Numbered from the stretch's first letter, positions 24,501-37,919 are shown. The stretch is DNA of 64,000 bases from Rhynochetos jubatus (GCA_027574665.1 CM050651.1:4899501-4963500); one strand, 5' to 3'. Numbers and translations: made by a program. Notes: generated from the sequence alone by a model not told the origin.

Positions 24501-27500
24501 TTTAATATTCATTGGTCTTATTGTTACAATCTTTCATCTCATCTTCCATCTGAGGTTCACTGACCAAGAGGTTCCTTCCTATTATTTGACATATTCATAG
24601 GAATACAGGATTTTTGTACCTAAATTTCTGACATGTCGCCAGTTTTTAAATGCTATGTTAAAATTTAAAGGAAATGTGATCATAATGAGGTCATGTACTG
24701 TGTTATTTGGATACAAATCCGGAGCTCAAAGACGTTGACCCCTACACTGTGTGTCCAGATGACATCTGGTTGATTTGGAATATATCAGATCAATACATGA
24801 ACCGGATCATATCCATATTCTTCTAAAACCTCACCACCTCTGAATTTCAAAATGGGAAGGTTTTCTTCACATACCTTACTAACTTCTCTGTAAATATTGA
24901 TTTATTCCCTACTTTGTGTTGTCATTTTCTGTTGTCAATGTCACAAACTAATAATTTCCAATAATTTCTTAGCAGATCTTTGCCTTCGTACATTTTCCCT
25001 TACATTCATTTTAGTTACCGGATTAGTTTAATCCAGCTGTATGTACACATTCCTGTGTGCACCATATTAAGGAGCAAACTTTCTGTTTGGGTCTTATACC
25101 TGTTAAAAACCATCTGGGGTAACAGTGTCTGAGTTGTGGAAGAATTGTTAAGCGCAGTTTTATTTTCTAGTGGCTTGCATGATGTCTTTTGTGAGGAAGG
25201 TGTGGCAAGTATCCAGCACATTTTTTCTCTGCTTTAATTCCTTCAGAGAGTCCTTTTTTCTGAGGCAGAACTGTTCCTTCCTAGTTTGATTTTTGTGCTG
25301 CAAAGGTATTTGAGATTTCTGAAAGATGCAAGTGCATCTGTAATTTATTTACTGCTTGAAGATATATTAAAAAGCTGTAGTAAAGGTATATTCTGGAAAT
25401 AAGCTCCTTTTTCTTAAAAAAAAATCTTCATTCAAGAAAACTAACACTTTCACAGGAATAGATCGTTTCCAGTTTCAGGGAATAAAACTATACAAAAAAG
25501 ACTTCAAAACCTGTAACAGAGCTTTCTAGTTTTCAGGTCTGTTTGATTTCACTGCTTCTTTTTTTGCTTTGATTAAAATTTTACATTGCTGAACTGGGAC
25601 TCTTCTCTCCAACAGAAATCTTTTGTTCCAGTCTGGGGTAGAACAAATGTAGTGACGCTAGAACACATCTCGGTGTTCAAGTAGGGATAACTACGCGTGT
25701 ATTTGGTAGGGAACGTCACCAACCATTTCTTCTTACAGGCTTCCTAAAATCATCCCAAATTCTCTCCTTTAGACATGGAAAGTAGGTGCTTGTACCATTA
25801 TTAGGTGGGCTGATGATCTTTCACCCTGTCACGAAGAAACCCTGGTGCAACGCACTTGCATACGGGAACGGTTTTCTAGAAGTACATTTTTGTTAGCCCA
25901 GAAGTCTTCTGTGTGTCTGAAACACCACCAGGTAACGATGATACGTCTGCATGCTTCTAGCAATGCATCCATTTGTTACCTGGAACGAAGCATACTGGAA
26001 ATCTAAGTGTGTCTTTCATTTTGCCTGAGAGAAAGAGAGAGATGGAGAATCCGTACAAAGTACGAAGGAATGGGATGTGACTGCTACATGGCTTCTGAAG
26101 GCCAATCTCCTTTTCTGTAAGAAGTTTTTGCAGGAGATTCAAGGTCATGCGTCCCAGGTAATAAAAAGATCTGTTTAACAACTACTTTGTCCTCTAACAT
26201 GTCCCTTGGCAAATTCCAGTCTATGGTGACTGAAATAAGGCATATTAAGAACTGAAAGCACAAGGTTCGCCTTGAAATAAATATGGGATGGAGACTTTAC
26301 CAAAAAACCCTGTTCCTAGTTTCTGCTGGCAAAGACCAGTGAGCACAATGAAACTGGTTTAGGATGTATTCATTCAGCCCAGATTGAATGCTTCTCATGT
26401 TTATTTATGAAGAAATTGAGAAATTAATCTAAAACAATTGTGTAATATGTATTATCTGTGTATGTATGCTGAGACATCAACAGCTTATATGTATCTTAGT
26501 AGAAATTAAAATCCTAATAATCAAAATTTATTAAAGATTGTAAGCTCAAAAATTTAGAAAATACTATTTTTATTTGGACACTGGGGTTATGTCTTCACTT
26601 TTCTTTAAAAGCAACCTAAGAAGCAGCCAGTGCTTCACAAAGCAGCCTGCACATTGTGACTGACCAGTAAATCCCTGCAATGGAAGAAAGCTCAGAGGAG
26701 ATGGGCAAGAGTACGAGCTCCTGAAGCTCTGGGATTCTGCAGGGTGCGACTGACCACCCCTGCTGCAAAGGAAGCGGAGTTGATCTCAACACAGAGGGGA
26801 CCAGAGGATGGCCCTTGTTTTAGGTAAACAGCTGTCAAGGGTCGAATGGGTCAACTGGCGGTGTAAATGTTTCTTGCTGAGTTCATTAAGAGTGTGAATG
26901 TCTGAGTTACCCAGAGGTGTATGTGTACATAGCTCAGCCCAAGAGTGTAAAAATTAAACAGCTGAAAAAGAAAGTCCAAAGTGAGCAACAGGCTTGAACT
27001 GCTTTAGCCCACATCTACCTTCCCAGTGACTGCGGACACCCAGTGTTGTGACTGTGGGCATATTATAGACACTGGTAATGGGTATCACTTCGGAAACGCA
27101 ACTGAACTGTGTATTGTAATTGCTGTGTTTTGGTAAGCGTAGCTTACATTTCTATGGCATTTTCGGTATATTCTGTTATCACTCTGCAAAACCAAAATTC
27201 TTCAAGTAAGTAAATGTGATATTAAACATTACAGCCTCCATGAATGGGATATCTACAAAACCTTCGTCAGAGAGTACTGGACTCACACAGTTTTGCTTGC
27301 AGAAACGACAATGGGTAATAAACAACCAGTCCAACTGAGCACAGACTCACCTGAACTACTTAGCACTAAAAGTAGTTCTTACTGAGCGTGTCACAAGCTC
27401 AAGAAATTGACCTTCAGCAATGTCTTAGCCATATATTACAGGTTTAACCAACAAATTGACAGTCAGATTGTCCCAAGACCTCTCCTGAGTCCTTCTACTA

Positions 27501-28768
27501 AAGCACATTGTCATCAAATGTAATCAGTTGGATACCCTCCTCCGCTTCCATTTTTATGCACTTGTGTAGTTTCTTACTTGTAAGAGTTCTTGTAAGTCAG
27601 CTCAAGTGGAAGGACATGTTAACTCTTGACAGAATCTGTGATAATTCTGCTCTCCTTTTCCATCTCTAAAACATTTAACCTTCGGTTTCCCTCTTTTATT
27701 ACTGGCTTTCTTCTCTAAAATAAAGATGTGACATTTTTCAAATAATTTGAAAGGTTTTCTTTCCTACTTAAAACACTTAAAAGGCATATTGATGCTGAGC
27801 AGCTATGCAACAGAAACTATTTTATACTAGTCAGCACCTGTAACAACTGCGTTGATGGTACTGAATATTATTTTTTTAAAGTAACTAGCATGTAAAACAC
27901 TTAATTCGTACTTACAAAAGTGCTTTAATTAGGAGCAAAACAAGGTAAATCCAAATGCAAAAGGGTAAATCATACTGTCACATCTCTGTCAAAACTAAAA
28001 TGTTTCACCTTTCCCAACTACTGATTCTAAATGAAGATGAGAACCTGAGGACATAGCTGCAAAGGAAAGAAAGAATAAGTGTGTATTTCTCTTGTTAGGA
28101 TGAGAGAATACCCAAGTTCAAACATAACTTGCTCCAAAACAGATGAAGAATAGGCTTCAAGTCTGCCACGTCTCCAGCAAGCAACCTGTTGACAGTCAGT
28201 GGCTGTTCTGAAATACAGTACCATCAGTCCATTCACCTGCATGTTACACTACCTTCAAAATGCTGGAATAGTATTCCTTCAGCCATACTGCCGGCCCGCT
28301 CCCGCAAAGCCTCATTCATGAGACTTGTGGCTCTGAGGTCAAGACAGTTGCACTTCCATATGCAAAGCCTTTCAGATGATTCTTCAGTCTGTCATTTAAT
28401 CTGATCACTAGGAATGTCAACTGTTTCCAAGGTAAACGACATACTTGAGCATTTCTGCTCATCTACTCTGGCCACAATCATCATCACTCTTTCCATTAAT
28501 ACCATTGTGAAAGGAAGGGATGCGACTAAACTCTACAGTCTTTCCAGCTGAGCTATAAAGGCCACTTATGCAGCACAGATGCCCTCAGGTTTGCTATACA
28601 TGTGTTTCAGAAGCACCAGCCGAAGTAGTAAGAGTACGCTGTCAGTAGAGAAATCAAAAAATACAGTTACATTCCTTGGGTCATCATCAATACTAATTTT
28701 CATCTTCCTAGTTTGCACTAAAAAAAAAAAACCCAAACCAAAATAAAAAACTACTGTATACACTCAAG
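18501..28768. other. Long non-coding AT-rich stretch
   Basis: More than 10 kb without a recognised gene or repeat family. It holds a short (TC)n run at 18736-18750. Strong minus-strand 5' splice-like sites (AAG followed by GTAAGC) are at about 19190 and 20008, without an open exon upstream. Homeodomain-motif-rich segments are near 19080-19330, 21000-21190 and 23830-23950 (for example TTAATTACCAATTTTTACATAATGACCC). A somewhat GC-richer patch is at about 26640-26830. Frames here do not exceed about 80 codons, which fits non-coding DNA. Confidence 0.55.
18736..18750. repeat. (TC)7 run flanked by a short direct repeat
   Basis: Fifteen bases of alternating T and C. The 9-mer GTTTAAAGG lies immediately before it (18727-18735) and again at 18772-18780. 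Confidence 0.8.
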
Positions 28769-28946
28769 ATCACAGAATGGTGAGGGTTGCAAGGGACCTC
28801 CAGAGATCATCTAGTCCAACCCCCTCTGCCAAGGCAGGTTCATCTAGAGCAGATTGCACATCCAGGTGGGTTTTGAATATCTCCAGAGAAGGAGACTCCA
28901 CAACCTCTCTGGGCAGGTTGTTCCAGTGCTCTGGCACCCTCAGAGA
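28769..28946 (-). mobile_element. Short CR1 3' fragment
   Basis: This minus-strand CR1 remnant is under 200 bases long. Its 3' end at 28771-28778 is CACAGAAT, followed by GGTGAGGGTTGCAAGGGACC and ATCTAGTCCAACCCCC. The minus frame reads VPEHWNNLPREVVESPSLEI and then FKTHLD, which corresponds to the last residues of CR1 ORF2 before the 3' UTR. It is the most truncated of the four copies. Similarity ends near 28946, just after CACCCTCAGAG. Confidence 0.93.
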
Positions 28947-31900
28947 TGAGTAACTCATAGGCCATATTTACATACATACTGTTTATTAGACTAGTTCCTA
29001 TGCGCTATAGAAACATAGCTATACCATGTATAAATGACGTGAAGATGATTGATCTTGGCTTCATAGTAAACATGAATAATCACAGGAGACCACAATTACT
29101 CAGACAGAGGGTGTAAACACTTACTAGGAATATGCTTTTCTTAATAATTATTTGTAATGGGCTCACACTTAAGCCTATGGCAGTAATTCTTCCTTTCATT
29201 ACTTGCAACAGTTGATTCTTATATTTATTCTAACTTTCTTTGACGACAGCACAGAAAGGGAATTTGTTTTCTCCGAAATGATAGCAGGAATGTGTGTTTA
29301 TTATTTAAGATCAGTTTAACAGCTATTTCTGCATTACAACATTTGCAACATATTGAGTGAGGGAGAAAGGAGGGAATGGCAGTACTTGGTGAACCTCAGA
29401 ACATAGCAGCTGGCAAATTTGGCAGTTTCTAAAATGCTGTTTATCCTTCTAAGCAGAGACATAGAGAGAGAGAAGTCAGAGTCTAGGCTCTAAATTTATG
29501 TCATTTATTAAAACTATTTCTAAAATTGAGCTATGCATCTCACATTGAGATAAACAACTATTTTCAGTTTAGATATCACCACTGTGTTCTATTTTCATAT
29601 ATATCCACGTATCATTCCTCTCTGTGTGTACGTACTTGCTGCTTTTGTATTCCCTCGCTTGACTTCTGCAGCACAGTGTTGGCGCTTCAGCTTACGAACC
29701 AGTGCAACAGACTTCAGTGCCACAGAGAGAACTTCTGCTAGAAGGTTTGTTATATGTTTTTAGGTACTGTCTCCAGACTTTCTGACCTTGTCGCCCTTTG
29801 TATCTCTGTAAGAGGGTATAACAATACTTGTGGTCATGCTCTCCAAATATATATATTAGGGTTAAGAAATTTCTTCAGAGGAGCACAGAGGATCCAATGT
29901 CCTGTTTCCAGTCTGGCCTTAGCTACATAAAAATAACAAGACTTTTTGAAATTGAGCAAGTTAGTTTAAAAAAGTCACCCTATAGCCACAGTCATTGTAG
30001 TGGCAGAGTGTAAATTAGATTCAGCCACAGTGTGAAGCAGTTTCAGTTCCAGATTCCTTCTAACACAGTTTGGCTACGGACACGGAGTCCTTGTAGTGCT
30101 GCATTATACAAACACAAACCACTATGAAGTTTTGTTTACCCTTACCGTAACAACTCCAGTAGACTAGACAGGTAGATGAGTAACTGTCTAGCACTCAAAA
30201 CACAGCCTAAAATAAAGCAGCTGTGTTCATATACATCTTCAATAACTGTTGGAGACAGCATCTACACTCACAGATCACTTTTCTTTGTAATTAAATCAGA
30301 ACTTGAAAGAGCAAGAAATGCTTTATTAAAGCTATAATTTCTATAAATCAAGTAGTCTGCAACCATTCCCGTTTCCATGGTGATAGGCCTGTCATAAGGA
30401 CATTCACTAGATGCAGCTGTTATCATTGGGGGTACCTGGACCCCTAGTTATGGCATTATGGCATGATACCTGTTGGAAAGTACAGCCTGGTTTAGATCCC
30501 AAAGCTATTAATGGATGTTTTCCCATACTATGAAATACTGAAGTCCTGGGAGTGCTCCCAACTTCTGCTTCTCAGAGCCTCTCTGGGATATTCTGTTGAG
30601 TTTTCTCAGTAGTATTCCCTCACTTTACCCCAGTATACCCAACAGCACCTGATTTTTGCTGGAGCAATGTAGTCTTTAGCTATGTTTCACCCACAAATGC
30701 AGTAATCTCTTGGCTCTCAGCTCCTGTGATAGACACAACCTACCCCTTAACCAAAGCAGCAGAACTTTTGTTTGGGATCCAGAGGAGACAAAGCCTGGAC
30801 TACTGGAACTCCTTGTTTCAATCTGTTCTGTGAAAACCCACAAACTTTGTGGGTTCAACCTTCATCAAGTCACAATTTTACAACATGGTATTCAAAACAC
30901 CTTTGCCAATATTACCTTTGACAATGGTATTTCAAGCGATCTAAATCACACATTCACAACACCACCACACGTGGGGGCTACTTGCCGGTGTACCCCTTTT
31001 GTATCCCTTTTTGAGCATCCTGAAATGTTATCCTTGTACTATAGCTGTTCTGTGCCTGTAGCTTACCTACGTATTAGTACCAAGCCAGAGGTAAACGTGG
31101 GTTCTGCATAGGAAAAGCATATGCATATGCAGCATATGTAAAGACAAGAAAACACAGGTCTGCCTCACAGCATCATTGCCTATGACATTGGCAGGAGGAA
31201 GGTTGGGATTTACTTCCTATTAGCAAGGTAGAAAACCTCATGTTAGAAATAAGGGCATCACAAGTATCACCTAACGCAAAAACAAGTGTTTTCCTCATCT
31301 ATACTGGTTCATCTAATGGGACCAAAGAAAAAACGCTTAGTGTTTCATCAATACCTTCAGAACCATGTCAGCTCCGTTATCTTTCATGTGTCACACACCA
31401 CCATCACTTTAGCAACAATTCCAGATAAATCACAGCAAATGTTACCATTTTTAAAAAGTATCCTTACACAAATGTATTCCACTGTTTAGCATTTTATTCT
31501 TTGAATGAGTTACATAAGCCTCCCTTTTTAAAATGTTAATACCATCTCTTCTGGTTTCCCAATGTGTAGTACAATATCAGAGATGTCACCGATCTCTGCA
31601 GTACGATACGGACCTGGCTTTCTGTAAGCATAAAGGGCTTCGAGTATCTCTAAGTAGTGAGATGTGTTTATTACATCTGCCAAAGTTTCAGATTTATCAA
31701 CCATTTAAAACCGTTCATCATTTCCACAGAATTTCAGGTGATACCCTGTTCTATAATGTGGCAACCACAACCACCAGTTCTAATTGTTTTATTTAAACCA
31801 GATTTATCATACGCTCTGGCTCTTTTGTTTATATTTATACAGCACAGGCTACAATGACCTCTACAATGAGAGACAAGAGTATCCACGCGAGTACTTTACG

Positions 31901-33422
31901 ATACGGTCTCCTGTAATGCAGGTGTGCTATATTGCTACACAAACCGGTTGTAATGGAAACCATCACTCACCTTCATAAACAGAAACACAAGGTAGTAAAT
32001 AAATTCAATTATTGTTGGGCCTGTGACCTCAGTCTTTAATTTACTACACAAGCGACGTGCCAGTGAGCTAGGGTAACACTTCCATCAAATCAATGCATGT
32101 TAATCAGAAGCAATGGGCTCCTTTGGAGAAGCGTCATTTTAAATCTTCTCAAGTTTTATCAGTGAAGTCTTCCTGATACCACACAGGGCTAGGAAATACA
32201 GTCCTCAGGAGACACACTCTATGAAGTTATGCAATTTTAAAACACAGCAAAAGCGTTGAAGTTAAATCACAGAAGAATGCCATGATATTGCCATGCTGCA
32301 CACTGAGAAGCAGAGCAGAAACAGAAAAGCCCTCTTCCCTTTCCACCAGAAACCTGTTACAGAATGCACACGTTTCACAGAAGATTAGACAAAAATGGAA
32401 AAAACTGTATTACCAAAATACACTAAATTCCCGTCCTGTAACGGGAAAACCTCGAGGGTAAATACTGTCTGCAGGAGCACAACAGAGATCAGGGCCATTT
32501 AGATCTCCCTGAGCCTTTGCCCCAGCCCTGGCCCTGTCGATGGGCTGCTGCAATTAATCAAACTCCCAGAGGACCGTTGTACTAGACAAGGTAATGCAGC
32601 CTGTGTCCCCCGGCCACTCCTCTCCATCGGCATGGCATGACCCTCTCCCCTGGCCTAACTGTCAGGAACTGGACGTTATTGCTTCTCTTTGGTGTGGTAC
32701 AAAGCAATAAAGAGAATTTCTCTACAGAAATGGAGAACAAAAATTTTTTACAATGCCATCCTCTCAGAAACATTCAAGCATGATCAGAAAAACTGTTCCC
32801 AAAGTTAAAAAAGCTCATGAATTTGTCAGAAAAATAAATAATCAATACATATGCACTTGCACTGAAAGACTGAATGCTATTATTGCTCCTTTTCCCTATT
32901 TATTACAAAATTGCCTCAAAACAGTAACAGTAAACAAAATACTACATCAATAAGCTTTTTACAAAGTAACATGCAAATAAGATTTTTAAATAAAGTTAAT
33001 TTAATATTTGATTACATTATTTATTCATCATCTACAACCCACCCTTGTGGGGAAACATTACCTCCTTGTTAATCAAAAATTACTTCCTCTTTGAATGCAA
33101 ACTACATTAGCATTCCAAAGGGACATTTTTTCTCGTGCTTTTCAGTAGTTTTCTCTTTAACTTAGTATTTGTTATGCTTATTTTTTTAAACATTATTAAG
33201 CTTCTATTTACTTTTTAAAGGAGTGAGTGAAGGGTGAGAATTTTGGCACTGTTGATAGACAGGGAGTTATGAATGGAGTACACACTGCCTCCTTACAGCA
33301 CTTAGGGCAGGAAGACTGAGTAACACCAGACAACGTAGACTTTTTTTTAAAACTGAAGAATTTTCTTAATAAGTAACAACTCTTTCTCTAAGCTAGCTAA
33401 TGTGGCTCTCCTATTCCACAAA
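28947..33422. other. Non-coding stretch with a likely conserved element
   Basis: No gene recognised. A frame of 133 codons at 30710-31111 starts at TTG, not ATG, and shows no family features. A palindrome GCATATGCATATGC is at 31117-31130. GTTTCCATGGTGAT at 30371-30384 resembles an RFX X-box. About 31850-32200 carries dense motifs (TTCAATTATTGTTGGG, GTTAATCAG, AAGCAATGG) and is my best guess for an enhancer in this interval. About 32860-33110 is similar, with the octamer ATGCAAAT at 32971-32978. Confidence 0.5.
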
Positions 33423-34091
33423 AGAATCATAGATTCATAGAAGGGTTTGGGTTGGAAGGGACATTTAACAGTCAATTAGCCCAACCTCCCTGCAATGAGC
33501 AGGGACATCTTCAACTACATTAGATTGAAGCCTTCTCTTCTCCAGGCTGAACAAGCCCAACTCTCCCAGCCTGTCCCCATAGCAGAGGTGCTCCAGCTCT
33601 CTGAGCATCTTCGTGGCCTCTGCTGGATGCAGAACTGCAGGTGGGGTCCCACAAGAGCAGAGTAGAGGGGGAGAATCCCTTCCCTTGACCTGCTGGCCAC
33701 ACTTCTCCTGATACAGCCCAGGATCCGGTTGGCTTTCTGGGCTGCCAGCGCACGCTGCTGGCTCATGTTCAGCTTCTCATCCACCAGTACCCCCAGGTCC
33801 TTCTCCTCAGGGCTGCTCTCTATTCCTTCACCCCCCAGCCTTTATGGATACTGGGGGTTACCCTGACCCAGGTGCAGGACCTTGCACTTGGCCTTACTGA
33901 ACCTCACGCGGTTCCCATGTGTCCAGTTCTCGAGCCTGTCCAGGTCCCTCTGGATGGCATCCCATCCCTCAGGCATCACTCAACTTGGTGACAGTGCACT
34001 CAATCCCACTGTCTATGTCATTGATGAAGATATTAAAGAGTTCTGGTGCCAGTATGGACCCCTGAGGAACATCCCTCATCCCTGGTCACCA
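33423..34091 (-). mobile_element. CR1 LINE with internal deletions
   Basis: This minus-strand CR1 copy has its 3' end at 33423-33450 (AGAATCATAGATTCATAGAAGGGTTTGGGTTGGAAGGGAC). Compared with the copy at 36-711, about 260 bases are missing at about 33527, where the 3' UTR segment joins directly to CCTTCTCTTCTCCAGGCTGAACAAGCCC. A second gap of some 50 bases lies near 33625. In the 5' direction it reaches further into ORF2 than the first copy, through CTTGCACTTGGCCTTACTGAACC, to about 34091. The deletions disable any coding potential. Confidence 0.94.
33515..34091 (-). pseudogene. CR1 ORF2 remnant with deletions
   Basis: A minus frame from 33784 contains [20 protein letters not shown], then [20 protein letters not shown] and [15 protein letters not shown], matching the ORF2 C-terminal region in the same order as the copies at 122-711 and 5851-6438. 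It then leaves the CR1 frame at the deletion near 33625. The plus-strand frame of 152 codons at 34046-34504 begins in the opposite strand of this repeat and has no independent support. Confidence 0.85.
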
Positions 34092-35797
34092 TGAATGAAA
34101 CAAAGGAAAAGACAAAATCAGAGGTGAAGGAAGCAGGGCAGTTTGGCCTAAAGGCAGCCCACAGTTTCCACAGGTGGCCAGGGAAGAGGATGGGTGCTCT
34201 GATGAGAGCAAGGCAGAAACTGTCACTTCAGGAGGTGACATCGGGAGGACCAAAAACCTGTGTTTCCTCTCCCCTGCCCTCCCATCAGGAGTTAGGGAAG
34301 GAGGAAAGATGGTGTTTGCCTGACCGGCACCAGGCTCCCACGGTCCCACTTGCCCACAGCAACCCCACTGAACGTATGAGTGAGACAGAGCTCTTCTGCA
34401 AGGCAAACTTTAAAGATTTCAATAGGGAGATTTCAACAGCATTTAGGGACACATTTCTTTCTCTGCACTTAGCATATAAACATGACAGACTTCTACTTTA
34501 CTAGATTAATAAAGGCTAGTAAAAAGATTTTACTGCAAGCTTAAAAAGAAGTTAATATAGACTTATTCCATCCTTACTGATAAAAGAAAATATATATGGT
34601 CAGATCCTGGGCAGATCAGACAGACTGTTATTACAGCCTACAATTTATAGAGGGAAGCAATGAAGTATTTATTATTTCACTAAGAAATTTAAAGGATTTT
34701 AGTTGCCTACAGGTCTGAACAACCAATTCCCTATGCTGTAGTAAAATCCCACCTATTACACTGCTTTTGTTTTGCTTCTTTAATATTTATTAGTTGTTTT
34801 AATTATTAGTAATGACTGGGGAACCCGTGTAGGAGGCAGCTGTGGGTGATGAGATAAAGATCTACTAGGTAAGGCCTTGTTCTTACATGGTTACATCATT
34901 AGCAACGACAGAGGCAAATAATAAGAGGGGATGACAATTAACACCAAACCGTGGTATTATTTTAGAGAAAATTAATATTGTTTTATAACTCCTTAAAGCA
35001 TGAGAGAAGAAAGACTTGTGAATTACCAAATAAAACATTTAAGAGGAACATGGAATTCTCCATATAATTACACCCCCACCCCCCCAAATGTTGCGGATCA
35101 TAGCACTCAGTCAAGCACTTTTCCATGCCCCTGACTTACATGCTGTTGGACAACTTTTCACATTTCTCATACAGCAGTAGGCAGTTAACAAAGCAATCAT
35201 TTCTTATTTATTTCCTCATTATTGAAACCGTGCCCTTAATAAGCATTTAAAATCTCTCAGAAAATACTGCTTTTCTTTAGAAACTGTAGGAAACTACTAA
35301 TTATTACTAAACTCACTTGAAAGTGGACAGATTTCACAACACAAATACGAGCTTTAATATGTATTATGAAAGCATACATAAAATCTTTTTGGTTTTGAAA
35401 TATCTGCACTTTTATGTAGATACCACAGGCAGTGTGTTTGGAATTCCAAGGTCCTCAAATGCAACGCTGTGCGTTAGCCACGTCCGTTCTGTCCATCCTT
35501 CAACGTTCCAAAGAAATATAAACACTTTCTGACCTCACAGTGTTTGGAACACCTTGTACCTAAACGGCGATAGGAGATTCACGGTCACGCAGCTGTCACT
35601 TAACTCTCAGGCACTGCTGTGCCAAGTCATAGACATCCCCTGTACCTAAGGCCAGCTGCAGCGCTTTGGAGCTCTATTTGTTAAGCGCTCTCCCCCTTGT
35701 TATTACAACAAGGGTTTAGTTACCTGCACCTCTCCCTCTACATGCAGCCAAAATTGCAAGTACCGAGGAATAGATATCATCTGTTTTGTTACAATCA

Positions 35798-35817
35798 TTT
35801 TTTTGGGGGGGGGGGGG
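35798..35817. repeat. T7G13 homopolymer block
   Basis: Seven T (35798-35804) followed directly by thirteen G (35805-35817) and then AAA. A G13 run is uncommon in AT-rich DNA. It can stack as a G-quadruplex and is prone to length errors in sequencing, so its exact length is uncertain. Confidence 0.9.
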
Positions 35818-37919
35818 AAAGCCCAAACCCTACATTTCATGCTATGTTTTCTAAAATTCCAAATTTCTTACACTTTTACTAATATTTAACATGTGTTGTT
35901 TGAACAGCTGACAAAGGAGATGTTGCTAGCCCATATAACCAACACGTATCAAAGGAATTCGTAGTTGCTGGGCATAAATGGAAGGAAATAATTGTGTATT
36001 TTTTTAACTTATGGAACCAAGAAATTATGTGTGGGTTTTTCATAAAATAAATTTTTAAAGTTGACTTTATTCAAAAATAGGTTTGAGTCTAGCTCCATAC
36101 TCTCCCCGCACTTTATGTCTCTGTCCATATACGTATAAAACTAGGGAAAGCAGGCATTTTAATGAGTGTCTTCAGACAACAGATTAATTTAATTCTTGAG
36201 TGCACAACCCAAAATTAAGATATTCACTGTGTGCATATGGGTATTATGGATGTTTTGAATGCACTACAATTTTCCATTATGTTGTCTGAAATAAACTCAA
36301 GGAAAAAAAACCACTGAAATATTATGGTGACGGTTGAAATGTTTCCCTATCTGTTCTGAATTCTTTCCCATAGTCCTTAATAAGCAATGCTGAACCCTCT
36401 GACCAAATTAACCGTACTTTTCAGAAAATATTTTGTGCTTGCTTTTTAAACACTTTTTACTCCTAGAACGTATCACTCAAAAAATTTAAGACTTTCTCTG
36501 CAAGTTCCCCATTTAAACTACTCTTATCTACTGATACACTCCAGAACATGCGATCCACTGATAGAAGTTTTAGCCATCAGCTTTAACAATTCAGCAGGGA
36601 TCATAACCAGTAATTTTCTTAACTATAAACTGTCAAACTTCTCAAGAATTACACAGTATGCAAGCACCTCTGCAGGGTATTCATCCAAAACTGCCTATGC
36701 ACAGAAACCTTAAGGAAATTATGTTGTCAAATCTTGAACAGGGAATAACTTCCCTATATTCTTACCAACAAAACCTACCAGCAAATTTCTGCCTCCACTT
36801 GATAACTTACGTCATGTAGACAGATGCATAAGTTATCTGTGATCAAGCAATGTGAACTGCACCCTGGTCCAGAACAATGCAAGTAGTTTCTACGTATTTT
36901 TCTCATTTTCTATTTCCTATTATTCGCCGCTCATGTCTAATAGACTTTAGTGTTCCTGCAATAGGGCTGAACAGCTGAAACCCCTGAGATTTAGGAATAC
37001 AGATTGGATTTTTACGATAGGTGATTTCTACATATCAGTTTGTCATTTGCTTTTATTTGCATTTGAGAAATACTATGTCAGAAATGTTTAAGAAAATAAT
37101 TACCTGGGCTGGATAAACACACAACTCAATAGCAGATTATATTCTCGGTCAGCTCCAATATATCACATTTACAGACTCATGAGGTGCTGGCAAAATAAAG
37201 GAAAAGGTAAGTCCTGTTAACCTCCAGAAAGGAAGCCTGAACCATACACCTCTTCTTTTTTTTCCACCCCCACCCCCAGACAATAATAAAAAAGAAAGCT
37301 AAATCCCTCCTTCTTTTTTCTAGACAGTGTTCTGTTTTCCCCTGTCATCACTGACTGGCTTGGTTAATTCAGAACATGAACGCTTCCTAAGCCAGCACAT
37401 TCAGGGTTGCCTGTGGCAAAAGGCTCATAAATCTGTTCATTCACTTTGTCTGCCCAAGACATTACGGCATGCTACAGTCTTCTATTGGCAAACATCGAGG
37501 TCTCACTTATCCTTTTAAGGGAGGAAAGATGTGGCTGGTCTGTATTTTCATAACTTACTCAACCTCCAATGCTTACAGATACATACTGGCTTCATACAAA
37601 CCAATAAACCCAGACGAGAGAGTGCTGGAGGATACACATACAATACAACTGCTAGCAGTACACCCCAGGTCTGACAATTAGTAAGGGAGGCATGTTCGAA
37701 AAGAAAAGCAAAAAACTGCACATGATTAGGTTGAGGATGGTTTCATTATTCAACAAGGAAGCAGAGAACACTAAGGAGAAATGGACAGAGCAGTATTTGT
37801 GCTACAAGAATATTAGAGACACGTGGGTTGTACGTTAGCACAAGGCTTTAAGGGTTACGCATTCAAACTAAAGCAGCAATGGGAAGTGATCCCTAGGCTG
37901 AAATTTGTAGCAGGCCGTT

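Noticed and set aside
30710..31111. Frame of 133 codons
   Set aside because: The frame begins at TTG, not ATG. It contains no recognisable domain and has no splice or promoter context.
34046..34504. Plus frame of 152 codons
   Set aside because: Its first part is the antisense of a CR1 copy and the remainder has no family features.
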